Origin: DATKZH01 sp964475955 | GTDB taxonomy: Bacteria > Planctomycetota > Planctomycetia > Pirellulales > Thermoguttaceae | Reading direction: 5' to 3' | NCBI GenBank assembly: GCA_964475955.1 | Contig: CAYYZY010000133.1 | Coordinates: 1-21,836 of the forward strand | DNA length: 21,836 bases | Shown: positions 13,600 through 21,539 of the stretch, piece after piece | Layout of the letters: the number at the start of each line of letters is the position of its first letter | How positions within the stretch are numbered: position 1 is the first letter of the stretch | Translations under genes and position numbers: made by a program | The notes under the pieces: model-generated | What the model was told of the DNA's origin: nothing | Database searches by the model: none | What the model saw: the letters and a program-made list of their open reading frames with translations, nothing else

Positions 13600-15681
13600 A
13601 TGCGAAACGCAGTCCCTCCGGTCGGCACGTTCCTCCTCCTCTTCCTCCTCCTGGCGACCAGCGCCACGGTCGCGAAGGCCGCCGATGTACGGCCGGGCAG
13701 GGCGCCGGTCCCCGACGAGCCCGCGCAGGCGCGCGCGCTCGAAGTGGCCCAAGAGTTGTACCGCGAGGAGGACGCCGCCGCCCGGACCCCCGACCAGCGC
13801 GCCGCGCTGGCCGAGAAGCTCCTCGACCGGGCGACGACGATCGGCGGCGCGCCCGTGGAGCAGTACGTGCTGCTGCGCTGGGCCCGAGACGTGGCGGTCG
13901 AGGCCGGCGACGCCGAGGTGGCCTGGAAAACCGTCGAGCGGCTCGTGGAGGCGTTCGACGTCGATCCGCTCGAAGCCCGGGCGGACTGCGTGCGGACGCT
14001 GGCCGAGTCGGTCAGGCGGTCGGCTCAGCGCGCGGTGTTGGCGAGGCGGGCGTTTTCGCTGGTCGACGACGCGATCGCCGGGGACAGGCTCGACCTGGCC
14101 GCCGAGTTCTGCCGGATCGCCAAGCAGACGGCCCAGAAGGCGCGCGAGTTCGCGCTGGTGAAACAGGTCGTCGACCGTATGGAGGAGGTCGACCAGCTCC
14201 GGCGCGAGCACCAGGAGTACGAAGACGCCGTCGAGCGGCTCAACGAGGAGCCGACCGCGCCGGAGGCCAACCTCGTGGCCGGGCGGTACCTTTGCCTGGT
14301 GAAGGAAGACTGGGGGCGCGGCATCCCCATGCTCGCCCTGGGAAGCGACGCGGCATTGCGCGAAGTGGCCCGGGCGGAACTGCGCGGGGCGACCACGGCC
14401 GATGCCCAGGCCGCATTGGGCGACGGCTGGTGGGACCTCGCCGCCGGCCTACAGGGAACCGATCGAGCCGCGTGGCTCGCCCGCGCCCGCCACTGGTACG
14501 AAGAGTCGGCACCCAAGCTGGCCAGCGGGCTGGAGAAGGCGCGCATCGAGAAGCGTTTGGAGGAACTCGCCGAGGTCGGTCCTCCCTCGGCCGAGTCTTC
14601 CGCCGCTTCGCAGGCGACGCAACCGATCGCCCGAGGCAAGTGGGTCGACCTGCTCGGCCCGCTCGACGTCGAGCGCGACGCCGTCGCCGGCCCGTGGCGC
14701 CGCGAGGCCGGCGGGATCACCATCCCGTCATCGCCGTACGGCCGGGTGGCGCTGCCGGCGTTCGTCGAGGGCAGCTACGAGCTGGAAGTGGAGCTGACGC
14801 GGCACGCGGGCGACGAGACCGTCGCGCTGGTGCTTCCGGTCGGGATGCGGCGGGTCGCGCTGCTCTTGAGCGCATGGGGCGGAAAGGTAAGCGGATTGAG
14901 CCTGATCGAGGGGCGGCGCGTCCAGAACAACCCCTCCACTCGCCGATCGGGCGAACTGGTCAACGGCCAACGGTACCGGGTGGCGGTGGGCGTTCAGGCC
15001 AACGGGCCGCTTGTCGGCATCGCCGTCCACGTGAACGGCCAGCCCTACCTCGGATGGAAAGGGAAGGCGACCTCGGTGCAACTTCCCTACCTGTGGTGGA
15101 TGCCCCAATTGGCGCGGCCCGGCCTGGCGGCACATGCGTGCGGCGTGACGTTCCACACCGCCCGGCTTCGGCTCGCCTCGGGCAAGGCCGTGCTTTTGGA
15201 GCCGAAAGGGCCCAGCCGGCCGTGCGTCGTCGGCCCGAGCCACGGGAGCCGCAACGGAGGCCCCTTCGAGGAGATCGCGCCTCCCGGGACGCACGTGGCC
15301 GGCTTCCGGTTCCGGACGACCGACCGCATCTGCCTCATCGAGACCGTCTACGCCACCTCGGCGGGCCTTGCGGTCGGCGAGCCCCATGGAAGCGGGAAGC
15401 CCAACCAGCAGGCGATGGCCAAGCCGGGCTATGCCGTGGGAGGGATGGAGGTCCGAACCGGGCTGCACGTCGACGCGGTCCGCGTGATCTTCCAGCGGCT
15501 CACCGAAGAGGGCCGCCTCGACCCCGACGACGCCTACGAAAGCCCCTGGTTCGGCGGCGGCGGGGGCGGCGAGCAATCGATCGTCGGCACCGGCCGCCCG
15601 GTCGTCGGCATCCACGGGCGCAGCGGCGACTGGATCGACGCGATTGGGCTCATCTTCGACGGGCAGGCCAAGGGCGATTGA
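13600..15681 (+). CDS. Large secreted protein with jacalin-like C-terminal module
   Basis: A 693-residue exported protein. Residues 1-27 are a signal peptide (FLLLFLLLATSATVAKAA). Residues about 35-225 are helical, TPR-like, with a coiled-coil-like stretch near 188-215. Residues about 229-330 (RYLCLVKEDWGRGIPMLALGSDA...GDGWWDLA) form a module that I recall from planctomycete secreted proteins. A beta-rich, concanavalin-like part follows (about 346-535), with the linker GKWVDLLGPLDVERDAVAG. The C-terminus (about 545-690) has PGYAVGGMEVRTGLHVDAVR, a YESPWFGG stretch and a GRPVVGIHGRSGDWIDAIGL end, like a jacalin-type lectin fold. It probably binds carbohydrate at the surface or periplasm; no catalytic motif is seen. 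The ATG at 13600 is chosen for the signal peptide, with a modest GAGG ribosome site 13591-13594. Confidence 0.78.
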   Translation: MRNAVPPVGTFLLLFLLLATSATVAKAADVRPGRAPVPDEPAQARALEVAQELYREEDAAARTPDQRAALAEKLLDRATTIGGAPVEQYVLLRWARDVAVEAGDAEVAWKTVERLVEAFDVDPLEARADCVRTLAESVRRSAQRAVLARRAFSLVDDAIAGDRLDLAAEFCRIAKQTAQKAREFALVKQVVDRMEEVDQLRREHQEYEDAVERLNEEPTAPEANLVAGRYLCLVKEDWGRGIPMLALGSDAALREVARAELRGATTADAQAALGDGWWDLAAGLQGTDRAAWLARARHWYEESAPKLASGLEKARIEKRLEELAEVGPPSAESSAASQATQPIARGKWVDLLGPLDVERDAVAGPWRREAGGITIPSSPYGRVALPAFVEGSYELEVELTRHAGDETVALVLPVGMRRVALLLSAWGGKVSGLSLIEGRRVQNNPSTRRSGELVNGQRYRVAVGVQANGPLVGIAVHVNGQPYLGWKGKATSVQLPYLWWMPQLARPGLAAHACGVTFHTARLRLASGKAVLLEPKGPSRPCVVGPSHGSRNGGPFEEIAPPGTHVAGFRFRTTDRICLIETVYATSAGLAVGEPHGSGKPNQQAMAKPGYAVGGMEVRTGLHVDAVRVIFQRLTEEGRLDPDDAYESPWFGGGGGGEQSIVGTGRPVVGIHGRSGDWIDAIGLIFDGQAKGD

Positions 15682-15878
15682 AGGGGGGGCAAGGAGGGAA
15701 AAGGGGAAGAAAGGAGAAAGCGGAAGACGAAAGAGGAGAGTGGCTGAGGGATTTGGTTTACACTTCGGTCCGCTCGGAGTTTGCCGCTGCCGATTCTCTT
15801 CCCTCTTCTCCGCGTCTCTGCGCCTCCGCGGTGCATCCTCCCCCGTCAACGGCCTTCCTCGTCAACGGCCCGCCCGTT
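15682..15878. other. Purine-rich then pyrimidine-rich intergenic stretch
   Basis: From 15682 to about 15745 the plus strand is almost all purine (runs such as GGGGAAGAAAGGAGAAAG), and around 15796-15830 it is pyrimidine-rich (CTCTTCCCTCTTCTCCGCG). The two could pair imperfectly. The second part resembles one arm of the 3421-3586 repeat. It separates two convergent genes. Confidence 0.55.
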
Positions 15879-16949
15879 TCAGAAGGTCTCCACGACTCGC
15901 AGCAGCACCGTGTCGTCGAGGTCCAGCTCGGTGCCCGAGGTGTATTCGAGGCGGCGATCGAACAGGTAGCCGATCTCCAGCGCCGACCGGTTGCCGTCCT
16001 TCTTGACCCATTCGAGCCCCAGACTCAGCCGCAGATCGCGGTAGGTGGCCAGATCGTTGAACACGCCTCCCACGAGGCGCTCGATCGCCCAGGTGCCGCC
16101 GCCGAGTTCGCCGGCCGCATAGAGCCGGTGGTCGTCGGTCAGCCGGAACACTGCACGGGGCCGGGGGAACACCAGCTCCAGTCGCGTGACGGGGTTCGGC
16201 AGCAGGATCAGCCCGGCGACGGGCAGGATCTTCAGGTCACCCCGGTCGAGGTAGTCGACGCCGAAGACCAGCTCGGTCGTCGGGTGGACTTCGAGGAAGC
16301 CGACGGCGTGGCTGGGGAAGCGAATGCCCTCCCGGGCGCTGCCCTCGAAGTCGCTGGAGGCCATCACCGACGCGGCCACGTCGTAGCCGAACGGGCCCAG
16401 CCGGTCGCGCTTCTGATAGGCGAGGCTGAAGTCGAACGCGCGCGGCGGCATGTCGGCCCGCTCCGGGCCGGCCAGGAAGTGGATCTTCGCGCCCAGCCCC
16501 AAGCCGGAGTGGATGCCCGAGTCGACGTAATGTTCCCAGTCCAAAGAGACCATGCCGAACTGGTCGCCGTTACCCACGATCCAATCGGTGGAGCTGGTCT
16601 GGTAGCGATAGCCGAGGAAGCCGTCCAACGGATCGCCGGCCGGGTCGTCGACGAGGGCTTCGAAGTCGACTGCGTCGTCCACGGCCTGGAACTCGTCGGT
16701 GGCCAGGACCTCGTCGGAAAGCGCGTCGGCCTCGGGCCATTGGGCGGTCATCGGCACGGGCGAGGGTCGCATCGGCGGTCGGTACCCGGCGGGTGCGCCG
16801 AACGGTGTCGACTTCCCGTACCCGGCCGGGTCGCCCCAGGCCATCGGCTGCCCCAATCGGGCGGGGCCTCCCTCGGCCCACTGGGCTTGGGCGCTTTGGG
16901 GCCACGGAGCGGCCAGCAGCGCCGCGAGCACCCATCCGAGCCGTGACAT
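15879..16949 (-). CDS. DUF6268-type outer-membrane beta-barrel protein
   Basis: A 356-residue protein resembling the DUF6268 outer-membrane barrel family common in planctomycetes. A signal peptide covers residues 1-22 (ending AQA-Q). A Pro/Gly-rich linker follows, with repeated GxPAGYG/GAPAGYR units. The barrel begins at about 110 with FLGYRYQTSSTDWIVGNGDQ. Family-like strands follow: VDYLDRGDLKILPVAGLI, NPVTRLELVFPRPRAVFRL, YAAGELGGGTWAIERL, LSLGLEWVKKDGNRSALEIG. Near the end, YLFDRRLEYTSGTELDLDDT leads to an aromatic terminal Phe. It should sit in the outer membrane; transport role unknown. AAGGG precedes the ATG at 16949 on the minus strand. Upstream and downstream gaps suggest a single-gene transcript. 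Confidence 0.87.
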   Translation of the reverse strand: MSRLGWVLAALLAAPWPQSAQAQWAEGGPARLGQPMAWGDPAGYGKSTPFGAPAGYRPPMRPSPVPMTAQWPEADALSDEVLATDEFQAVDDAVDFEALVDDPAGDPLDGFLGYRYQTSSTDWIVGNGDQFGMVSLDWEHYVDSGIHSGLGLGAKIHFLAGPERADMPPRAFDFSLAYQKRDRLGPFGYDVAASVMASSDFEGSAREGIRFPSHAVGFLEVHPTTELVFGVDYLDRGDLKILPVAGLILLPNPVTRLELVFPRPRAVFRLTDDHRLYAAGELGGGTWAIERLVGGVFNDLATYRDLRLSLGLEWVKKDGNRSALEIGYLFDRRLEYTSGTELDLDDTVLLRVVETF

Positions 16950-17289
16950 GGCAACCCTTTGCGCGCAGAAAGCCCCAAGCGAACGAAACGCGGTCGGGTT
17001 CTTACACGCTCCGGCGGCGAGGCGTCAAGCCCGATCGGCCCCCAGGCCCCACCTGTTGGGGTGCAGCCGGCTGCTGGAGGGGGGCAACCGCGGAGGCGCC
17101 GCGACGGGGAGGCCCAGTCGTTTACGCGACACCGCCGTCAACGGATTGGCAGCTATACATATGCCCTACGGACAAAGCGAGCCTTCTCGCCCAGACCGCG
17201 TCGGACAATGGCGGGGAATCGGCCGTGGGGCACGTTTCCAACGTGCCCGGCACGATGGAATCGTGCCCCACTTATCCCTTCCTCGGTAC
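16950..17289. other. Intergenic region with repeat copy
   Basis: 340 bp between the MFS gene and the DUF6268 gene, both on the minus strand. It contains copy 2 of the GGGGCACG repeat (17225-17271) and a small CCCCA/TGGGG hairpin (17047-17061). No gene is supported. Confidence 0.6.
17225..17271. repeat. Dispersed palindromic repeat, copy 2 (variant second arm)
   Basis: The first 23 bases match copy 1 and copy 3 exactly. The second arm is changed: GGCACGAT-GGA-ATCGTGCC forms its own hairpin, while the outermost GTGGGGCACG still pairs with CGTGCCCCAC at the other end. The element starts 19 bases beyond the MFS start of its terminal region, that is, it is just upstream of base 17290 where the MFS stop lies, and so is downstream of the MFS gene. 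Confidence 0.85.
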
Positions 17290-18516
17290 CTACGCCGAAG
17301 CGGGGGCGTCGTCCCAGGGGGCGGGCGGGAGCGGCCCGGCCGGGCGTTTCGCCCGGTGCCGGCGCCACAGGACCAGACAGATGGCGCTAACGACCAGTGT
17401 CAGGACGGCCAGCGTGCCGTAGTTGAGCAACGTGCCGTGCTCACCCATCGTGCTCTCCATCTTCCCGGCGAACGCCGAACCGGTGCTGCCGATCCCGAAC
17501 CCGATCGTGAAGCTGAGTCCGTAAGCCAGGCCGCGTCGCCGCCGGGGCACGTACTTCGCCACCAAGCTGTTGAACAGCGGCTGGTGCATGAAGAAGAGCG
17601 GCGCGAACAGCGCGGCCGCGGCGACGCGCATCCAGCCGGTGGCCAGGCCCATCCACAAAAGCGAAGGGGCCGTGGCCAGGAAGACGAACGTCATCATCGG
17701 CTCCAGCGTGTTCGGCCGCGCGCTGCGCCCCGCCGCGTACTGGCCGAGGATCCCCAGCACCAGCACCATCCCGGTGAGCAGGTTGCCCGTGCTGACCGGT
17801 ACGCCGGCCCCGGTCAGATAGCGGGGTAAAAAGGTCATCACCGCCGCGTAGACGAAGCCCGAAAGCGTGGCGGCCGTCATCAGCAGGAAATAGCAGTCCC
17901 AGTGCGACTCGTCGTCGCCGGGCGGGGGCGGGACCGCGGGCTCGTCGGTCCCGTTGCGCACGTCGTGCAGCCGGAAGAAGAGGAGCAGGCCGAGGAGCAG
18001 GCCGGGAAGCGTCAGCACCAGGTAATACTGCCGCCACGAGGCCCCGGTGGCCAGGACGAGTCCGGCCAGGAACGGGCCGCCGGCGATGCCGGCCGAACCG
18101 AAGATGCCGTGGTAGCCGAGGGCCATCGGCCGGTTTTCCGGCGTGGTTTCGTGGGAGATCAGGGCCACGCCGGCCGGGTGGTAGATGCTGGCGAACGTCC
18201 CCAGGCTGAACATCACCACGAAGAGCGAGCCGAGCCCCGGCGCGAGCCAGGCCAAGAGCACGGCCGCGCTGGCGCCGAACAAGTAGGTCAGCAAGAGCCG
18301 CTTCGCGCCGAACCGGTCGGCCAGCCACCCGGCGGCCAGTGCGAAAAGGCCAAAAGGCAGGCGCACCCCGAAGCCGAGCCAGCCGGTGACGCCCGTGTCG
18401 ACGCCGAAATCGTCGGCCACCAGTTGCTCGACGCTGGCAAACGACAGCTCGTAGACGTGCACCAGGGCGTGGCACAAGGAGATGAGCAGGACGAGGCGGA
18501 TCGTGGAGCGGCTCAT
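17290..18516 (-). CDS. MFS transporter, fosmidomycin-resistance (FSR)-like
   Basis: A 408-residue transporter with about twelve membrane segments in two halves, separated by a charged loop at about 205-225 (VPPPPGDDESHW). Loop 2-3 has the MFS-A motif variant GWLADRFGAKRLLL. The block IYHPAGVALISHETTPENRPMALGYHGIFG is typical of the FSR branch, whose members export drugs or small metabolites by proton antiport across the inner membrane. The C-terminal tail is Pro-rich. ATG 18516 starts right at the first membrane segment, but a heptamer tandem repeat lies immediately upstream and no Shine-Dalgarno is visible. It follows the glycosyltransferase genes on the same strand, about 170 bases away, with a strong hairpin between, so co-transcription is uncertain. 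Substrate unknown. Confidence 0.87.
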   Translation of the reverse strand: MSRSTIRLVLLISLCHALVHVYELSFASVEQLVADDFGVDTGVTGWLGFGVRLPFGLFALAAGWLADRFGAKRLLLTYLFGASAAVLLAWLAPGLGSLFVVMFSLGTFASIYHPAGVALISHETTPENRPMALGYHGIFGSAGIAGGPFLAGLVLATGASWRQYYLVLTLPGLLLGLLLFFRLHDVRNGTDEPAVPPPPGDDESHWDCYFLLMTAATLSGFVYAAVMTFLPRYLTGAGVPVSTGNLLTGMVLVLGILGQYAAGRSARPNTLEPMMTFVFLATAPSLLWMGLATGWMRVAAAALFAPLFFMHQPLFNSLVAKYVPRRRRGLAYGLSFTIGFGIGSTGSAFAGKMESTMGEHGTLLNYGTLAVLTLVVSAICLVLWRRHRAKRPAGPLPPAPWDDAPASA

Positions 18517-18518
18517 GA

Positions 18519-18553
18519 GGAGTCGGGAGTGGGGAGTCGGGAGTGGCGAGTGT
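18519..18553. repeat. Tandem heptamer repeat GGAGTCG/GGAGTGG
   Basis: Units GGAGTCG, GGAGTGG, GGAGTCG, GGAGTGG and a last variant CGAGTGT alternate in a 35-base tract that abuts the MFS start codon. On the sense (minus) strand it is C-rich, so it replaces the usual ribosome binding site. Confidence 0.85.
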
Positions 18554-18616
18554 TGAGGGGGCGGTGCGGCGCTAGAGTCTTTGACCGTGATGATGCGCGC
18601 GTGGTGCGCGCATGGC

Positions 18617-18673
18617 GTGGGGCACGTTTCCAACGTGCCATTGGGTTGTGGGCACGTTGGAAACGTGCCCCAC
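18617..18673. repeat. Dispersed palindromic repeat, copy 3 (complete hairpin)
   Basis: A perfect 23-bp inverted repeat with an 11-base loop. The left arm (18617-18639) is identical to 611-633 and 17225-17247, and the right arm (18651-18673) is its exact complement. Inside each arm GGCACGTT/AACGTGCC is itself a dyad. It lies 13 bases after the glycosyltransferase stop, between that gene and the MFS gene, and could end or attenuate transcription or protect the mRNA end, although no T-tract follows. Confidence 0.92.
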
Positions 18674-18685
18674 GTTGAGGGGATA

Positions 18686-19804
18686 CTACTCCGACAACAC
18701 TTCACGATAGAGGTTCACGTAACGCTCCACCATCTTCTCGACGCTGAACTCCTCGAGCGCACGGCGCCGGCCCGCTTCGCCGAGGCGCCGGGCGCGCTCG
18801 GGGTCTTCCAGGAGGATCTGGGTGTGGCGCGCGAGCGCCGCGCGGCGGCGGGGCGTGTCGAGCCGGTGATCGACCAGGCAACCGCTCTGGCCGTCGACGA
18901 TCAGATCGCGCGTGCCGGCCACGTCGGTCGCCACGACCGGCACGCCCAGGGCCATCGCCTCGAGGATCGTGTTCGATTGGCCTTCGTACGCGCTGGTCGA
19001 CCAGAGCAGGTCGAAGTGGGGCATCAGGCGGGGCACGTCGTCGCGGTGGCCCAGGAAGTGGACCTTGTCGCGGATCTCGACCTGGTCGCGGAACCGGCGC
19101 AGCCGATCGCGCTCGGGCCCGTCGCCGACGACCAGCAGGTGGACGTCGTCGCGCACCACCTTGAGCAGGTCGGCCGCCCAGATCGCGTCCTTGATGCGCT
19201 TCTGCGGCCAGAGCCGCCCCACCACGCCCACCACGTGGCAGTCGCCCGGCAGCCCCAACTCGGAAAGCACCGCCTCGCGCGCCGCCGTCGTCGGCTCCGG
19301 CGGCTCGACGCCGTTGGGAATCACGCGGAACTTCTCGGCGGGCAGCCCGCGGCGCACGTAGAACGCCTGCACGCTCGGGCTGTTGACGGCGATCCGCGAG
19401 GTGCATCGCGCCAGGCGTCGGTCGATCGTCAGTTCCAGCCAGCCCTTCCAGGGGTCGACGCACCGCTCGGCGGCTATCAGGTGCTTCACTCCGCACGCGC
19501 GCCCCGCGGCCCGCCCGTAAGCGTTCGCCGCGAAGAGCCAGGTGTGGATCAGCTCGGGCCGCAGTTCGGCGATGCGCCGCTTCAGCCGCCGGTACGCCAG
19601 CGGATCGGCCCGCCAACGCTTGTCGATGCGCGTGACCGAGATGCCCGCCCGGCGGAGATCGGCCTCGCGCGGGCCGCCGCGCGTCAGCGCGATCACGTGC
19701 AGGTCGAACTCCGCGCGCGGCAGACCTCGCACGAGCAGCGTCATCTGCTTTTCGGCGCCGGCGCGGTCGAGCGACGGGATGATCTGGAGGATACGCCTGG
19801 TCAT
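18686..19804 (-). CDS. GT4-family glycosyltransferase
   Basis: A 372-residue GT-B glycosyltransferase. It opens with the acceptor-domain glycine loop IIPSLDRAGAEKQMTLLVRGL. The linker to the donor domain is VIPNGVEPPEP (about 161-171), then VGVVGRLWPQKRIKD and LLVVGDGPERDRL, and the donor-binding E-x7-E motif EGQSNTILE (274-282) followed by AMALGVPVVATDVAGTRDLI. GT4 enzymes use nucleotide- or polyprenyl-activated sugars with retention, usually at the inner face of the membrane, for surface polysaccharide or lipid glycan. The sugar is unknown. Its ATG overlaps the stop of the upstream glycosyltransferase gene (ATGA, 19801-19804), so translation is coupled. Start and length are normal. Confidence 0.93.
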   Translation of the reverse strand: MTRRILQIIPSLDRAGAEKQMTLLVRGLPRAEFDLHVIALTRGGPREADLRRAGISVTRIDKRWRADPLAYRRLKRRIAELRPELIHTWLFAANAYGRAAGRACGVKHLIAAERCVDPWKGWLELTIDRRLARCTSRIAVNSPSVQAFYVRRGLPAEKFRVIPNGVEPPEPTTAAREAVLSELGLPGDCHVVGVVGRLWPQKRIKDAIWAADLLKVVRDDVHLLVVGDGPERDRLRRFRDQVEIRDKVHFLGHRDDVPRLMPHFDLLWSTSAYEGQSNTILEAMALGVPVVATDVAGTRDLIVDGQSGCLVDHRLDTPRRRAALARHTQILLEDPERARRLGEAGRRRALEEFSVEKMVERYVNLYREVLSE

Positions 19805-20982
19805 CGGCGGACCTGAACGGAACGGGGGCGGGCGAGGTTCTCAAAAAGCTCCACGTGGGCGTCGACCATCCGGTCGAGCGGGAACCAGCGGGCGGCGCGG
19901 TCGCGGGCGGCGGCGCCGAACATGGCGGCCAGGCCCGGCTCGCCCAGCAGGCGAAGGACCGCCGCGGCGACCGCCTGGGGGTCGCGGTCGGGCACCAGCA
20001 GGCCGTGCTCGCCGTCGGCCATGAGCTCGCGGTTGCCGGGAAGGTCGGTGGCGACGACGGGCAGGCCGGCGCCCATCGCTTCGGCGGTCGCGAGCGAGGG
20101 CCCCTCTTCCGACGCGGGCGAGAGGAAAAGGTCCGCGGCGGCCAGCAGCACGTCGACGCTGTCGAACTCGCCCGGAACGAACACGCGGCCCACCAGGTCG
20201 AGGTCGACGATCTGGTTTTCCAGCTTCCTGCGATGCGGCCCGTCGCCGACAAGCCACAGCCGGGCGTCGGGGCGCGCCGCGACGACGCGCTGCCAAGCCG
20301 CCACCAGGTAGCCCAGCCCCTTCGAGCCATCGAGCCGGCCGATCGCGACCGCCAAGGGGGCCCGCTCGGGCATGCGCAAAGTGGAACTGATGCTGGCCAG
20401 CGCCGCCCTGCCCGCGGCGCGCGTCGCCTTGGTCCGCTCCGGAGCGATCGGCACGCCGTTCGGGAGATAGTAGACTCGGTCGCGAGGGTATCCCGCTGCA
20501 ATCAGTTCCCGCTCGATCATGCGGCTCGGGCCGACCAGCGCGTCGGCCTTCATGCATTCGGCCTTGATCCGCCGCCCGGCGCCGGAATCCAACTGCCCCA
20601 GGCAGTCGCCCAGTCGGCCCGCCGTCTCCGCGCGGAGCACGACGGGCACTTCGCCGGCCACGGCCCTGAACACGGCGCAGGCCTCGTGCTTCAACTGCGA
20701 CACGCAGACCAGGTCGTAGCCGTCGCGGTTGCTGCGGAGCCATCGGGCCAGCGGGCGCACGGAGCGCCCCGCGTCGCGCCCCGGCGGCTTGGCCAGCCGA
20801 AGCACGGGGACGTCGCGAAACCTGACCTCGGTCGGCCATCGCCGATGCCACCGCGCGGTGAGCAGGGTGACCTCCGCGTTGCGCGAGGTCAGCTCGGAGG
20901 CCAGGTTGGCCATCACGCGGCTGGAGCGGCCCATCAAGGGCCAGAACCGCTGCGTTACCAACACCAGGCGAAGCGGGGTCAC
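19801..20982 (-). CDS. GT4-family glycosyltransferase, second member
   Basis: A 393-residue GT-B enzyme. The opening LVLVTQRFWPLMGRSSRVMANLA has the GG-like acceptor loop, with the second Gly replaced by Arg. The middle has YYLPNGVPIAPERT, then VAIGRLDGSKGLGYLVAAW and LWLVGDGPHRRKL. The donor E-x7-E motif is EGPSLATAE in SEEGPSLATAEAMGAGLPVVATD. I chose the GTG at 20982 because GAGGAG lies nine bases upstream; the frame continues upstream for 47 codons, but that part is Arg-rich and overlaps the small gene. The GTG overlaps the stop of the 42-residue gene (GTGA), and its own stop overlaps the next glycosyltransferase start. The two enzymes probably add successive sugars to one glycan. Confidence 0.92.
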   Translation of the reverse strand: MTPLRLVLVTQRFWPLMGRSSRVMANLASELTSRNAEVTLLTARWHRRWPTEVRFRDVPVLRLAKPPGRDAGRSVRPLARWLRSNRDGYDLVCVSQLKHEACAVFRAVAGEVPVVLRAETAGRLGDCLGQLDSGAGRRIKAECMKADALVGPSRMIERELIAAGYPRDRVYYLPNGVPIAPERTKATRAAGRAALASISSTLRMPERAPLAVAIGRLDGSKGLGYLVAAWQRVVAARPDARLWLVGDGPHRRKLENQIVDLDLVGRVFVPGEFDSVDVLLAAADLFLSPASEEGPSLATAEAMGAGLPVVATDLPGNRELMADGEHGLLVPDRDPQAVAAAVLRLLGEPGLAAMFGAAARDRAARWFPLDRMVDAHVELFENLARPRSVQVRR

Positions 20983-21107
20983 TCGCTCGACTCCTCGCCC
21001 AAGTCGTCGGGCTCCGGCATCGCCCCGTACGGCAGGTTCCGATACGGGTCGCCGTCGTGCGGCCGGATTCCCCGTTCGAGTTCGCCTTTGGTGAGCCGTA
21101 TCTTCAT
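20979..21107 (-). CDS. Small hydrophilic protein, first gene of the glycosyltransferase operon
   Basis: A 42-residue frame, too short for common gene-calling cut-offs. It begins MKIRLTKGELERGIRP and ends with an acidic tail, MPEPDDLGEESSE. It has a mixed charged composition, with no signal peptide or membrane segment. Codon use is regular and unlike the Arg-rich shadow frames nearby. Its TGA overlaps the GTG start of the glycosyltransferase as GTGA, and the Shine-Dalgarno of that gene (GAGGAG) lies inside its last codons, a normal layout for coupled genes. Its own ribosome site is weak (GGCGGGAA). I know no family for it. It may be a real small protein or a leader peptide. Confidence 0.5.
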   Translation of the reverse strand: MKIRLTKGELERGIRPHDGDPYRNLPYGAMPEPDDLGEESSE

Positions 21108-21539
21108 CGGCCGTTCCCGCCACTTCTCAACTTCCGATCCCTCGCGGCCCCCATTCTAGGACCATGGGGCCGTCCTCGATAGGCCCGTTGCGCGCAACCG
21201 GCGACTGGTTGAGATGAACGTCGACACGCAACTGTAGGGAACGCCCCCCGCGGCGTTCCGTTGCTACGGGGGATCTCCGTCCGTGCCGGGGATTTCCGCT
21301 GCTGCCGGGGGTCTCGGAAGGGCACAGGGGCCGCTGCCGAAGGCCGAACCGCCCGTGCCACGGAACGCGCTCGGTCATTCGGCCGGATTCGGGGACGGGA
21401 GGCATTTCGTTTTTTTGTCAGGTGTTCCTGTCGCCGAAACCCCCTCTTGCGGGTGGAAAGGTGGAAACTGGCGGAGGGACGGCTTACTGTGAAATGTTGG
21501 ACGGGGCGAGCCAAACTGCCAGAAGCGGGAGTTGCAACG
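21108..21539. other. Divergent intergenic region
   Basis: 432 bp between the glycosyltransferase operon and the histone-like gene. It holds the palindrome at 21234-21268 and a 12-bp palindrome GTTGCGCGCAAC (21187-21198). No supported gene is seen in any frame. Confidence 0.55.
21234..21268. repeat. Intergenic palindrome GGAACGCC...GGCGTTCC
   Basis: GGAACGCC (21238-21245) and GGCGTTCC (21252-21259) form a perfect 8-bp stem with a six-base loop, flanked by GTAG and CTAC further out with mismatches. It resembles the other intergenic palindromes in layout (GTAG... to ...CTAC) but not in sequence. There is no T-tract. Confidence 0.65.

Noticed and set aside
14292..16946. 884-residue plus-strand frame
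   Set aside because: It is out of frame with the jacalin-like gene and antisense to the DUF6268 gene, and is Arg/Gly/Ala-rich throughout. A shadow.
611..18673. The three 23-bp repeat copies as a CRISPR array
   Set aside because: The copies are many kilobases apart with no regular spacers and no cas genes in the window.
18617..18673. Hairpin as a rho-independent terminator of the glycosyltransferase operon
   Set aside because: The stem is very strong but no T-tract follows on either strand, and the same sequence recurs elsewhere as a dispersed repeat; I list it as a repeat.
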